A stretch of DNA of 64,000 nt from Mikania micrantha (GCA_009363875.1 CM018696.1:91720215-91784214); one strand, 5' to 3'; counted from the stretch's first letter, positions 10,420-21,961 are shown. The notes: generated from the sequence alone by a model not told the origin. Made by a program: numbers and translations.

Positions 10420-11219
10420 TACGTACATGTAAAATTAAAGGTAAAACATAATGATTATTTAATACATATGCTAAATAAATAGAAAAATGCTAACTTGGAG
10501 TATAGGCTATGAGTAACCAACCAAATGATACAAAATTAAATAGTAAATAATATAAATAGATACTCTTTTATCATACTAAAATATCATTTTTGTCGTTAAA
10601 ATTTGATAATTATTTTTTAGTTTTTACTGGCTTAATAAGTAAAAATACTTAATGATATTTTTTTCCTGTTCAAAAATATATATATATGTTCGCCTTTTTG
10701 GGAATAATTGACGTCATATGTGTTACGTAACATCCGTAACATTAGATTACGTCACGATGAGTCGAATAAGTCTTTAGCATGGCCCTTGGCCGGTGGAGCC
10801 TCAAGGCAAATACTGTGTAAAATAAACACGTAAATTATTGCGGTATTTGAATCTTACGATTAAATAATGCAAATTAATAAATCATCCTTACAAAAATGAA
10901 TCAAATAAAAATAATAAAATTCATAATCTTTTTTGAACGGCTAATTTTTTAATCATTGACGTATCATTGGAGTATCATTGTGTCACTAGTAGTACCATCC
11001 AATCATATTCACCACCAAGTTACCAGTTATGAAGGAAACTCAATATTTTGAGAAACCTCTGATGGATGGATTCAGAATGATAATTATGTGTGTTTAATGC
11101 AAAATCTTACGTAAATTAAGGTGCTTGATTGGTTGGAATTAAATAACTAGGCAAGTTTCATGATTGCAGGTTAAATGCAAGAATTGGAAGCAGTTTGGAA
11201 GCACAAAACGATTAGAAAG
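10420..11219. other. Non-coding spacer; start of an old LTR fragment
   Basis: AT-rich, no gene seen. Three ACGT-core sites lie within 50 bp (TGACGTCA 10709-10716, TTACGTAA 10723-10730, TTACGTCAC 10747-10755). From about 11085 (TGTGTGTTTAATGC) the sequence seems to belong to an old LTR that resumes at 14731. Confidence 0.4.
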
Positions 11220-12048
11220 TGATGGGGATACACCGACTAACATCAAGGAAATACCACAAGTCACGGCCAAGGCATAAGGCCGCGGCTGGAGGCACGAAGC
11301 TGAAGGAGGCACGTCACAAGGGGTATGAGCCGCGGCTGAAGGAGGTCACAAGGGGTAAGCCACGGCTGATCTAAGCACTTGGCACGGCAGGGTGTAAGCC
11401 GCGGCTGGGGGTGTATCACGGCCAGGATAGATGCTGCGGCTGGAGGAGGTACAAGCCGAGGCTAAAGAAGACGAGCCACAGTCGAAGACGAAGGTAAACC
11501 ACGGTCAAGGCAAGAACTGCGTCTAGGACAAATCACGGCCAAGGACCCATACCGCGGCTGACAGGAGGTAAATGGTATGATCAGAAAACACGAACAAAGG
11601 AAACTTAGTAAACCACGGCTGGAACCTTGGTACTCCAACATGTACTTAGCTTATTTTCAAGTAACCTAAGCCAATAAACAGACAAGAAAATTGCTTACCT
11701 CATGACCTGGACAGCAGAAGACAAAAAATGTGTCAGATGATCAAGGTCAACTATAGAAGACAAGCCTTTATACGGAAAAAGGAAAGAATACAAGAGCAGA
11801 CAGAGAAGGTACACGACTGGCATGTAACAAACTCCCCAAAAGAGAGATGCACCACCTGGGCTCTCCAGAGGAACCTACTATAAATACCACATTCAGACTG
11901 AACTGATGATATGCAACCTCAGTAGCACAACTCAATACTCGAAATCACATTAAACACACACTGGTTTTGGTTGGGCTCTGGCTGTAATCACCATTGGCAC
12001 TGCTAGGAGAATTTGATTCGTACTTGTAATCAAAGTCTTGTAGCAACA
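11220..12048 (+). repeat. 5' LTR of the Tat-type element
   Basis: Starts TGATGGGG, ends GTAGCAACA; the last 189 bp match the 3' remnant (14541-14725) except for a 4-base CACA difference and one substitution. CTATAAATA at about 11878 is the probable TATA box. The 5' half (11260-11620) is a cluster of CCGCGGCTG and CACGGCCAAGG words in varied forms. Confidence 0.85.
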
Positions 12049-12050
12049 TT

Positions 12051-12068
12051 TGGCGCCATCCGTGGGAC
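12051..12068 (+). promoter_or_regulatory. Primer-binding site of the Tat-type element
   Basis: TGGCGCCATCCGTGGGAC begins 2 bp after the LTR end, the usual place for the tRNA primer complement in plant gypsy elements. The tRNA species was not determined. Confidence 0.7.
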
Positions 12069-12092
12069 CTAGTCCCGAACAATCACACCACC

Positions 12093-13061
12093 ATGAGCTT
12101 AGACGAAACCACTCCGATCGAAAACCAAAGCCACACCACATTATCTCCAGGAGGCACGGCGGTGATCCAGGGGAAGGGGAAGGGTTTGTTTAATGATAAC
12201 GACGGAAATATCGGGAACCCGGAGATCACCCCGGAATTCCTGGCACAAAATCGTAAGCAGATCCTTCTCTTGTTGCAAAGAGAAGAGAAAGAGCAACTTT
12301 TAAAGGAGGTTCAAGCTCAGCTTGAATTTGAAGATGTCCTAGTTGAGGACGTGGATGAAGATGATGTTGAAGCAGAAGTGAGGCAAGACAACGAAACAAG
12401 CCAACCCAAAATGCAAAGAGTTAGGAAAGAAGACGGAGTGAAGAACCAAATTCCTAAAAATTTGGAATTTGAAGACGACTACGGCAAGCCCTACCGTCCC
12501 TCGACTGCACGTGCAAGATCTAAATTTGTCGCTAGGATAGCTAAGTTTACCTTCCCTCCAAAGCTGAAGATGCCAGCGAATGTTGGAAAGTATGACGGGA
12601 CGGGAGACCCGGATGATCACCTGGCCATATTCATAGGCGCAGCTGAAGTTGAACAATGGTCCATGCCTGTTTGGTGCCACATGTTCATCCAGACACTTAC
12701 AGGCGCAGCAAGAGTCTGGTTCGATAGTCTCCCAGTGGGGGAGATATGTAGCTTCGAAGAACTGGAGGAAAAGTTCCTGAGATATTTCAGCCAGCAACGA
12801 AAATCGATGCAGGACCCAACGGAGCTGCATAATATCAAGCGAAAGGATGGCGAGTCTCTAGATGATTTCATCACACGCTTTTCCAAAGAAAGCATGCATG
12901 TCAGAGGGGCAGGTGAAACCTTGAGAATTTCTGCATTTATCCATGGCGTGAAAAACGATCAGCTGGTAGAAAGATTCCACGAAAATCTTCCAAGGACAGT
13001 GGATGAGATGATGGAAAGAGCCAAGGCATTTGTACGGGCAAGAAGGCATGCGAGCAGCTAA
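12093..13061 (+). pseudogene. gag (capsid part) of the Tat-type element
   Basis: 322 codons from an ATG 40 bp after the primer-binding site. An acidic stretch (EFEDVLVEDVDEDDVEAEV) precedes the retrotransposon gag domain (KMPANVGKYDGTGDPDDHLA, MFIQTLTGAARVWFDSLP, YFSQQRKSMQDPTELHNIKR). It stops after RARRHASS; the nucleocapsid continues in another frame from about 13120, with a further stop between, so gag is broken. Gag would form the cytoplasmic virus-like particle. Confidence 0.8.
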
Positions 13062-13222
13062 GGGATCGCACCCCAAAGAAACAGGCACAACCCGGGTGGA
13101 ACCCGTCTAAAGGCCAGGGAGAAAGAAGATGGGTAAAACCCCACTTCCAACCCTGTTTTATACCCAGAGAACCCTTTCAACCTCGGTTTGGAGCTCCACG
13201 GAAGCCCGCCATAGACACCGAA

Positions 13223-14392
13223 GTGAAGCTGTCGTCTCTTACTAAAACCCCAGGCGAAATCCTGGCAACCGAGAATGTCAAATTCACCAAACCCGCACCC
13301 CTGAGGCCCGGACCACGAAAAAACATGGATAGGTATTGCGAATTTCACAAAGAGAATGGGCACGCAACGGACGACTGCTTTTCCTTACGAAGGCAAATAG
13401 AGTCAGCTATCAAGATAGGAAAACTCTCCCATTTAATAAAAGAACTACAGAAGGTGCCGCAAGTTGGTGAAAAGAGAAACGAGATTTTTATGCTGCATCA
13501 GCTACGACCAACTGTCGCTCTCAAAAGGCCACGCGGCACATGTAGCATTAAACGCAATTCTGATCATTTGGAGCCATGGATGGAACAAGAGATGTCATTC
13601 CCACCTATAAGGGGGGGAAACTTTGCAAGTAACCCACTAACCATATATGCCATTATTGCAGGGCATCATGTGCACCGGATATATGTCGACACGGGTAGCG
13701 CGTCGGAAATCATGTACGAGCACTGCTTTTTGCAGCTAGATGAAGCTATCCAAATGTCACTTGTAAGATGCACTCATGGCTTAACAGGATTTTCTGGTGA
13801 GGTGGTGCAGCCTGTCGGGAAAATACAACTCCCTGTGGTGGTAGGGAATGACGAAGGACAGAGAGAGATCACGATGACCTTTATAGTCATCAGAGCACAG
13901 TCATCTTACAATGTGATTCTGGGAAGGCCCGGACTGTGTTTATTAGGCGCCATAGTATCAACGATACATTCTGCGATTAAATTCCCGACGCCAGGTGGGG
14001 TGGTTACCCTGAAGTCAAACAAAGAATGCAGGACCGTGGACGCAATAACCAGCGTCAGGAACGAAGGAAGAGAGTCCATCCGAATGACCCAAGAAAAATG
14101 GGTGCTGCATCCTTCATTCCCGGATCAAAAGATAACAGTGGGTGACCAGCTTGATGAAGAAACGAAGAGCAAGTTAAGGGATTTGTTGATGAATAACCTT
14201 GATATGTTTGCTTGGCAACCTGCAGACATGATGGGCGTGCCCCGAAGCCAGACCGAACACCAACTCAAGACGTACAATTCAAAGGAACCAGTAGCCCAGA
14301 AGAGGCGTTATATGGGGCAAGAAAGAAGCCGGGCAGTCGTAGATGAGGTTCGAAAGTTATTTGAAGCAGGAATAGTGAGGGAAGCAGGATGA
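13223..14392 (+). pseudogene. gag C-terminus, protease and start of RT of the Tat-type element
   Basis: Open frame of 389 codons that is open upstream to about 13120. A zinc-knuckle-like CEFHKENGHATDDC is followed by the aspartic protease (YVDTGSASEIMYEHCF, then VILGRPGL) and the pre-RT linker (FAWQPADMMGV...). It ends at FEAGIVREAG, where RT should begin, because the sequence jumps to a repeated gag segment at 14387. RT, RNase H and integrase are missing. Confidence 0.8.
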
Positions 14393-14725
14393 AGATGATG
14401 TTGAAGCAGAAGTGAGGCAAGACAACGAAACAAGCCAACCCAAAATGCAAAGAGTTAGGAAAGAAGACGGAGTGAAGAACCAAATTCCTAAAAATTTGGA
14501 ATTTGAAGACGACTACGGCAAGCCCTACCGTCCCTCGACTGCTCTCCAGAGGAACCTACTATAAATACCACATTCAGACTGAACTGATGATATGCAACCT
14601 CAGTAGCACAACTCAATACTCGAAATCACATTAAACACTGGTTTTGGTTGGGCTCTGGCTGTAATCACCATTGGCACTGTTAGGAGAATTTGATTCGTAC
14701 TTGTAATCAAAGTCTTGTAGCAACA
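14387..14725 (+). repeat. Second copy of a gag segment fused to a 3' LTR remnant
   Basis: 14387-14542 repeats 12353-12508 of gag almost exactly; 14541-14725 is the end of the LTR (matches 11860-12048). Joins sit at GGATGAAGATGATG and GC, short shared words, pointing to illegitimate recombination. The intact GAAAG target duplication shows the event happened within the inserted element or during its reverse transcription. Confidence 0.8.
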
Positions 14726-14730
14726 GAAAG

Positions 14731-15610
14731 TATGTGTATCTTGAGTTAATATGATAGAGGATCAAAAGACGAGAATTTGAGTTTTTACAGGGCGCGAAAC
14801 TGACTTAATATGAGAAATATATGAAGAAAACAAGTTAGAAAGAGACCTGGCTAGACCATAGTTTATGGGTTGGCCCTAGCTTACGGCCAACCTTAACAGA
14901 AACCTTCAATTGTAGCTTATGACTAGACCATAGCTTACGGTCCTGACGAATTCTGAACCTATAAAAACACGACTTTTAGGGTTTTTCGGTATCTTTTTCC
15001 ACCTCAACCGATTCCAGCTGATTTTGGACGAACAATAAAGTCAAAATTGAAGTTTGTTGGCCATTCTCTTCCATCAAATCATGGCCAAATCATCCCAAAT
15101 GCATATCTAATCAATAACTGAAGAACAATTCAATGTCATGAGCGGCTAAATCTTTCGTAGCTTCCTCCGGGTGGATGATTATTGTAAGTGAATGGATTAG
15201 ATTAATTTACTTATTTGGAACTAGCAATATAAGCATTCAATACTTTTTGCTCATTGTTTAATCATTTGATTGTAAAGATTGGATTTTTATCTAAAACGTA
15301 ATTCATAGTATTTCAATTACTGAGATTTCTAGCAATTGGGATATATTATATTGTGATTAGGCTTGATCTTATGCAATTGGTTATCATATGATATTCTTCC
15401 ATTGTTTTGCAATCGAAGCAACAAGTCTTTGTTAATCACAATTGGTGAAATACCTTAATCATGTCAATGTGATTGTTCCAAAACTAATTTATGAATTTCA
15501 CTTTGAATTTGAATACTGAAGGAATCATTGTTTTCATAATTGTTTAAAACCATTTTAATTACGTACAATTGTTTTTTCAATTTCAACAAACAAACAAACC
15601 AATCGATTTT
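14731..15610. repeat. Old LTR remnant interrupted by two retrotransposons
   Basis: 11160-11219 (GCAAGAATTGGAAGCAG) reads on, across the Tat insertion, into 14731 (AAAAGACGAGAATTTGAGTT, TTTACAGGGCGCGAA), a wording usual in Athila/Tat-like LTRs. CCTATAAAAACACGA at about 14958 looks like a TATA box; TAGACCATAG...TTACGG words repeat at 14850-14940. After the copia element it seems to continue at 45881-45950 (CTCCTTGTGGTACGAC). No protein-coding part; ends unresolved. Confidence 0.4.
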
Positions 15611-16100
15611 TGTTAGTGCATAATTGTAATAGTTTGCTATTCAAAAATGTAATTTATTTAAAGTTTTGTATAGGTTCGGCTAAGAGGTTTGGCTTAGGTT
15701 CGTCTGGCCCACGAACCTAGGCAGGTTCGGCGAACCTATTACTCTGATAGGTTCGGCGAACCTATAACCTTAGGAAGGTTCGGCGAACCTAAGGGTTCGC
15801 CCGGCGAACCTAGAGGTTCGGCTCTAGATAGGTTCGGCTGACAGCTGATGTTTATATAGAAGGTTTGTCTAAATTCTTGATAGTTTTGACAGAATTTAGA
15901 CAGAACCTGAGTGTAATTCTCTGTGTGAGAAAAACTTTCTGTGTGAAAGACTTGTAATCATTTGTTGATTAATACAAGAATATGTTTATGAAATTACTTG
16001 TTGTTCTTTGATTCATTCTATATCAACAATGGATTACGCACGTGATTGATAGATTGTAGAGCTTCTTGATCGATCCTAACAAGATTTCACCAAATCTACA
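15611..16100 (+). repeat. 5' LTR of the copia element
   Basis: TGTTAGTGCA...AAATCTACA, 490 bp. Near-perfect palindromes AGGTTCG-G-CGAACCT stand at 15723-15737, 15747-15765 (9-bp arms) and 15776-15790. CTTGTAATC and TAATACAAGA near 15950-15975 resemble copia polyadenylation regions. Confidence 0.92.
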
Positions 16101-16101
16101 G

Positions 16102-16113
16102 TGGTATGAGAGC
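16102..16113 (+). promoter_or_regulatory. Primer-binding site of the copia element
   Basis: TGGTATGAGAGC directly after the LTR differs in one base from TGGTATCAGAGC, the complement of the plant initiator Met-tRNA 3' end used by copia elements. Confidence 0.8.
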
Positions 16114-16361
16114 ATTAGGTGAAGTTCTATATTGATTTGATTAAAGAATTCAAGTGATTTAAAGGTTTTGAAGACTTGAAGATCAATTATGGCTCAAATT
16201 TTGTTTTTTCTTGTTGATTGATTGCTGTTTGAGTTTGATTTTATCATCAATTGTTGTTGAATTACAACAATTCACGATTTGGTGGTGTTATTTTGAAGAT
16301 TCAGAAGGTTTTCTTCAAAGTTTTGGAAGGTTTCCCTCCAAAATTTTCGAATTTTGCTGTA

Positions 16362-16830
16362 CAGGTTCGTGAGCCGAACCTGTGAGTAGCTGGAACAAAA
16401 GGTTCGCTGGAACTGATAAGTTTCTGAGGTTCGCTTGTTATTCTGCAAGGTTCGTCTGAGGTTCGCTGGTTTTTCTGCAAGGTTTGTCCAAGGTTCGCTG
16501 CAAGGTTCGTTGTTTGTCAAGCAGAGGTTCGTCTGACTTGAGGTTCTCTTGTTTAAAGGTTCGGTTGCAAGGTCCGCCTGATAGTTTGTCTCAGGGTTCG
16601 TCTGGTTCAAGGTTCGCTTGTCTTAAGGTTCGTCTGGTTCAAGCTTCGCTTGTTTCAAGGTTCGTCTGGTTCAAGGTTCGCTTGTCTCAGGGTTCGTTTA
16701 TTTCAAGGTTCGCTTGTTTAAAGGTTCGTTTGTGATCAAGGTTCGCTACTCTAGGTTCGTTTGATTGATTGAAGGTTCACCTATCTGAAAAGGTTCGGCA
16801 AGTGATTTTTCTGAAAAAGTTCGCTGATTA
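16362..16830 (+). repeat. GGTTCG word array in the copia leader
   Basis: More than twenty GGTTCG(C/T) words about 15-25 bp apart, often AAGGTTCGCTTG or GGTTCGTCTG. Apparent ORFs here are repeat translations. Confidence 0.8.
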
Positions 16831-16844
16831 AAAATTTTGAAATC

Positions 16845-18047
16845 ATGTCAGAGATGTATGCAGCAATGGCTACTCGAATTCTAAGATCCAGAGCATTTTA
16901 ATTAGTGATACAGAAGTGGGAAGTACCAACAAGGTGCCAAAGTTGTTAGATTTGTCTGATTATGACAATTGGAAGGGTCGCTTTGAAAGTCATCTTAATG
17001 GCACGGACACTAATCTCTGGGAGAGGATTCTATCTCCATATGAAAGACCGAGAGTAGTGGGAACTGACTTGTATCAACTTCTAGAAAGATTAGATGTTGA
17101 TGAGCGTAAGAAGTATGATTCAGAGAAAAAGGCTTACTGGATGCTTAGCCAGGCCATTCCCAATCAAATATTACATCAGTTTGATGAACACAAGACTTCT
17201 TATAGTCTCTGGAATGCATTGAAGGCTAGAGTTGAAGGTAATACAAATCTGAAGAAGATGAAAGCTACAGATATTCGAAAGGAGTTTGAAAACTTCAATT
17301 TCATAGGAAATGAAAGTTTGGAAGCTTTGATCACAAGATACAGACATTTGCTGACCGAAGTGAGAAAGTGTGGCATCGAATATACTGAGGATGAAAAGAT
17401 TGATTGCCTTGCTGATGTTTTACCTGAGAAGTGGAATTCTTTAGTGCTGATTCTGAGAGAGAATTTACCAGGCCTCACCTTGGTAGAATTTGTTCAAAAG
17501 CTTGAGGAACAAGAGATGAAGGATAAAAGGAACGCACGACGAGTGAATGTCACACAAGATCCTTCATTATATGGTGGTTCTGTTGTTACACCGCCTGCTT
17601 CATATGCCAAAATTCAGACTGCATTTGTGTCTAGTACTTCTGACAGTACTCATGTTCCTTCTACATCTACAAGTTCCAGTTCATCATATTCTAACAACGA
17701 GAAGAAGTCTGATTCGACACCACCTCCTGTTCAGCTAAATACTACCAATATGGGAAAAGTTACTGTTGAAGCTGTTAAGGATCACATGTCTATTCTATCT
17801 TGTGTTGTCAGTGCATACGATGAACAAGTTGCAGGAAGAATTGGGAATACAAATCTGACATTTGAAGACTATGAACAAATCGATGATGTTGAAATGGAAC
17901 TGATTGATACACAATAGGCACTGACGAGTGTTATTCGAAGAATCAATCGTTATGAGAAGAAGACAGGCAAGAAATTCACTTTCGACCGCAACACCAAATT
18001 TGGATTCAATCCAAAGTCTACTTAGTGTTATAACTGTGGTGAGCATG
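16845..18047 (+). pseudogene. copia gag, N-terminal part
   Basis: The likely start is the ATG at 16845 (MSEMYAAMAT); one frame shift before about 16900 leads into the long open frame 16916-17917 (KVPKLLDLSDYDNWKGRFES, AYWMLSQAIPNQILHQFDEH, YRHLLTEVRKCGIEYTEDEK), the gag/UBN2-type domain of copia. A TAG at 17915 and another at 18024 follow; the CCHC zinc knuckle is cut after CYNCGEH by the gypsy insertion and resumes at 29269. Structural protein of the virus-like particle, now inactive. Confidence 0.85.
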
Positions 18048-20746
18048 TGTGACGCCTCGCAAATTCCAGGTCAGCAATTATAATACTTTAATAATAATGT
18101 GTGTTATTATTTCATATGTGGCACTAGAATAATTTTATTTAGTGTGACACGTGGCACAACGGACCTAACACACCGATAATTCGAGGAATTATCGCACGAA
18201 AACTCGCACGTGTCTTGAATGACGAATGTTGGTGAACGGATCAAACCACAGAACACTTTCACTGCACATTAGGTTCCGGGGAACCTAAGTTAGTAGAACG
18301 ATGTCCATATGTCGAGAAACGATACTCGTAATCGAAAAATACGCGAAAAATGGATCAAAACATGAAAATGGGCCAAATTGGGCCGGATCTAGGGTCCAGG
18401 CGGTACGCCTGACCCGAGGATCCCTACCCAGGCGATACGCGCGGATGAGGAGGGAACGCCTCTCATCTGTCTGTCCCGCGCGTAACGCCTGGCCTTGGTG
18501 GTCAACGTCAGGCGATACGCCTGACTACTCTGACACTTAAAAATCTTTTAAATCTCATGATTACCACACCATACCTCTTTTACCCAATACTACACGTAAA
18601 TTCTTCCATTTAAACCCCCAAATTCAGCTGATTTCACTACTACAACACCATATCACACTCATTTGAAACCTTGGAAGCCATGGTTGGAGCTTGGGAAGCT
18701 TGTTCTTGAAGATCTTGAAGATTTGAAGCACAAAGGAGCTCCAAGAACACCACACTCCATTCTCTCTCGTGATTGAAGCTTGCTTAGCCACATTTTGAAG
18801 CATTAGAAGGTAGATCTAGCACCCTTGTAGTCTAAAAACACCATTACACACACATGCAAGCTCACACACCCACATACAATTGCATGAACTTCATATACAC
18901 GAATTTCTATCACTTTGAATCTGGGTTTGTTGATTTGAGTATGAATATTGATGATCTATGATGTTAGTATGATGTATTTTTACATTTCATGAGGACGTTG
19001 TTATGATATAATGGTCATATTGATAAAAATGATGGTTCTAGCAACATGTATGTATGATATAGGTGGAGATTCATGAGGTTTGATATTGAAATGTTATTGG
19101 ATATGATTTATGGGATCTAGAAGTGTTATGAATAGTAAGATATGTCAAAATGTGATTTTTACAAATTGTGGTAACTTTAATATCATGAAATGTTGATTTA
19201 TGATGAAATGGCTTAATGCATGTGGTTATATCTATAGGTTATGTTCAAAATGATGTTTAGAAACTAAAAGGATGATTATTGATGTGTAAAATTGTTAAAT
19301 CACAAAATATATGATTATTATGAATAGTACCATGAATAGTAACTTTATTTCACAAAGTCTATAAATGATGGCAGGTTTGTTGTAATGAATATGATCTAAC
19401 GGTTATTTTGAACTAGGATGACGATATTATGATGAGATTGTTAGCTAGACTTAGCGACACATGTTTATTTTGTAACCTTCTATTTATAGAAACTTTTATG
19501 CGCAAACCATGCTAAACCGGCTATATGTAACTATGTGCTATGTGATAACATGCTCACTTAGGATAAATATGTATAATAGAATAATCAGATTATGATTTAT
19601 TGCTTGATTTGCCAAATGTGGAAACTTTCCTAAAGTAGGAACTTACTATAAATAGTAAGTTTCCTCACGAAAGTGATTTTGGTATCCGTACACATCACAC
19701 GACACTAAGCCGTACGTTACACACACACTTGATCCAAAACCGTCACCAACGGGTCGTTAGGTCAAATACGATCGATACGGTCAAACACGGTCAACGCGAC
19801 CCACAAAACAACTTGGAGTTGTTGAACTCAAACACGGTTCCGTGAGACCCACATGTATGCAAACACAAACTTATGGTACCTATGTGATATAGGTAACCAC
19901 TAGCCGGCGAGCTACACTGTTCTCGTGAAGAACACGCACTACTTAACTCAGGTGAGTTTACGGCCCCACTTTTACTCTTTAATCGTTTTGCTAAACTATT
20001 GGGGTGAGAATACAATGCAACTGTCTTAGATATATGACTGGTATGTTGTGAAAAACATTTTCGAGTGTAACTATTATCGCTTAAAGTCCTCACTTATCCT
20101 TACCGTTAGTTGTGTAACAAACGAGTCGTAATTACGTAGTACTACTGGGTTTGACTAGCCCCACTCGGCACCAATGTTGACTGGAGGTCATAACGAGTGT
20201 AATTTCGATGTGAATTGCGAGTTCAGCGATGACTCGCGGAGGCAAACGGAAACAGTCTAGTTTCGGTAAGATGAACTGACACACTCCACGGATCGTAGTA
20301 TCCAACAACTAAACTTAACATACCCAGTATATGTCTGTTTACTATTTCTGTCTGTCTAAACCTGTGAACTCACCAACTTTTTAGTTGACACTTTTCGCAT
20401 GTATTCTCAGGTAATTAATGGAGCACACGCTAGGATGCGCACAAGGAAGCTTTAAGGAGTCTGGCTTGCATATAGACTCTTGTCCTAGGCATTGTGTGCA
20501 TTGGATGTGTTTTAAAACAATTTAAACTATGTAGTGTCTGTTAAACAATTTACTTTCCGCTGCAAACTTATTTACTTATGATGTTGAAACATTTTCCGCT
20601 GCATATTAAATGAAACTATGTTATTTTGCAAATCTGTGTGAATGTGAAACTCATATAGAGTCGTTCTATATGACCATGAGCTGTGATCCTGGCCACGTCA
20701 CACCCACGTGGACTGACACCACGAGTGGGAATTTGGGGGTGTGACA
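18048..20746 (+). repeat. 5' LTR of the Tekay-type element
   Basis: TGTGACGCCTCGC ... GGGGGTGTGACA. Short hairpins with TA-containing loops lie at 18397-18525. A candidate TATA box sits in a near-palindrome ACTTACTATAAATAGTAAGT (19641-19660). Small open frames such as 18301-18540 recur unchanged in the 3' LTR and are not taken as genes. Confidence 0.95.
18397..18525 (+). repeat. Array of short GC-rich hairpins in the Tekay LTR
   Basis: CAGGCG-GTA-CGCCTG (18397-18411) and GTCAGGCG-ATA-CGCCTGAC (18507-18525) are perfect inverted repeats around a 3-nt loop; CAGGCG-ATA-CGCGCG (about 18429) and CGCGCG-TAA-CGCCTGG (about 18478) carry half-matching arms. The same array is in the 3' LTR at about 26913-27041. 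Confidence 0.85.
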
Positions 20747-20749
20747 GAC

Positions 20750-20762
20750 TGGTATCAGAGCC
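20750..20762 (+). promoter_or_regulatory. Primer-binding site of the Tekay-type element
   Basis: TGGTATCAGAGCC, the complement of initiator Met-tRNA, begins 3 bp after the LTR end. Confidence 0.9.
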
Positions 20763-20902
20763 TTGGTTATAGGGAACTAGGTTTGCATATAGTAAACTTA
20801 GACTATAGCCACTGCTCTACATTAGACACTACACTTAGAACTTTCACACTTATATTATTGTTACCACTGTAAACTAATACTGACTGACTTAGAACTTACA
20901 GG

Positions 20903-21715
20903 ATGGACAATAACAAAGATCTGAAAGGGAAGGACACGGGGAAACGCTCGTATGAGTATGAGCTTACTGAGGAGGACAAGCAGAAGATTCAGGAGATAGT
21001 GGAGCAGGTATATTCTCAAGAGTCCAAGAGACTTCGACCATCGACCAGCAGGGGACCATGGGACTGGTACCCTACCACCCTTGCTGTTTGGGCAAGGGAA
21101 GAGAGAGTACCTAAGTTACCTTTGTTAGGTGACGCATCTACTGGACCATCACTACCACCTATTGGAATGCATATGGAGCGGGCATTCGCTGCATTGATCT
21201 CGCGTTATAGACGTGAGTCCTGCCAGCTACGCGTGATGACTGATGGGTTTAGGGATCTGTTGGAGCATAGTCAGCATCTCCAGAAACGCGTGGATAACTT
21301 GGAGGAGAGACTCGCACGCGTCGAAGGGACGCAGGATGACTTGGTCGCTAGGACTCAGGATGTGATCCAGCGACAGGAGGAGGTCACTACTGAGGTCACC
21401 GACATCCATGATAGGACTACGTTGCTCGAGGAGCAACAGGATTTCTTAGCCGCAGTGACACATGGACACGCTGGACGGTTAGCAGCTGTGGAGGACGCAA
21501 ACGAGGAGAATCTTGCCATGATCCAGGCAAGCGATGCCATGCTAAATGCATGGGTCGAACAGTTTATTGTGGAGCCACAGCCTGAGCCAGAACCCCAATT
21601 CGAGCCGGTGGATCTCGATGAGGAAGATTTTGATGAGGATCCAGACGAGGATCCTGATGAGGATGACGATGATGGCCCTGCTGATAGTGGAGATTCACAC
21701 TCCACGATTGCCTAG
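20903..21715 (+). CDS. Extra leader ORF between LTR and gag, coiled-coil protein
   Basis: 270 codons, no stop, ATG 140 bp after the primer site. Residues 1-45 are charged and predicted helical; 45-75 contain SRGPWDWYPTTLAVWAREER; about 105-215 form heptad-rich coiled coil (LQKRVDNLEERLARVEGTQD); 222-260 are a Pro/Glu then Asp/Glu tail (DEDPDEDPDEDDDDG). No enzymatic motif. It is not the capsid domain, which starts at 21962. I do not recognise it beyond a plausible multimerising accessory protein of the element. A splice-acceptor-like CTAACCTTTCCATATAG (21941-21957) just before the gag ATG may let gag be made from a spliced RNA lacking this ORF. Confidence 0.6.
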   Translation: MDNNKDLKGKDTGKRSYEYELTEEDKQKIQEIVEQVYSQESKRLRPSTSRGPWDWYPTTLAVWAREERVPKLPLLGDASTGPSLPPIGMHMERAFAALISRYRRESCQLRVMTDGFRDLLEHSQHLQKRVDNLEERLARVEGTQDDLVARTQDVIQRQEEVTTEVTDIHDRTTLLEEQQDFLAAVTHGHAGRLAAVEDANEENLAMIQASDAMLNAWVEQFIVEPQPEPEPQFEPVDLDEEDFDEDPDEDPDEDDDDGPADSGDSHSTIA

Positions 21716-21961
21716 TTAGGATTTCTATTTCAGTATTCTACTTTTGTATCACTTAGCCGAGCGGGATGTGCTCGTGCAAATTTTGTAGCATCTCTTTTGG
21801 AAAATATTGTACACAAACTTATTATCATTAATGGAAAGATGCTTTACTTTGTTGCTTATATATATCATGGCTATGACAATTGTTAACATGACATCTGACC
21901 TAACAATTGACTAACACTCTAACTTATGCTAATTAACATTCTAACCTTTCCATATAGAAAC

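Larger units (their letters stand above)
11220..14725 (+). mobile_element. Ty3/gypsy Tat-type retrotransposon, internally deleted and rearranged
   Basis: Flanked by GAAAG (11215-11219 and 14726-14730). It has a complete 5' LTR (11220-12048), a primer-binding site starting TGGCGCCATCC (12051), gag, a protease with the DTGSASEIMYEHCF motif and the very start of reverse transcriptase, then stops. Instead of RT, RNase H and integrase there is a second copy of a gag segment (14387-14542, matching 12353-12508), directly followed by only the last 185 bp of the 3' LTR. Gag and protease features fit the Tat lineage. Defective. Confidence 0.85.

Noticed and set aside
16362..16830. tRNA genes suggested by many GGTTCG B-box cores
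   Set aside because: No A boxes at correct spacing and no cloverleaf; it is a word array in a copia leader.
18301..18540. 79-codon ORF, also at 26817-27056
   Set aside because: Lies in both LTRs of the Tekay element and is built around the hairpin array; identity reflects LTR age, not coding.
21355..21705. Minus-strand Ser-rich ORF
   Set aside because: Antisense shadow of the Asp/Glu-rich tail of the leader ORF.
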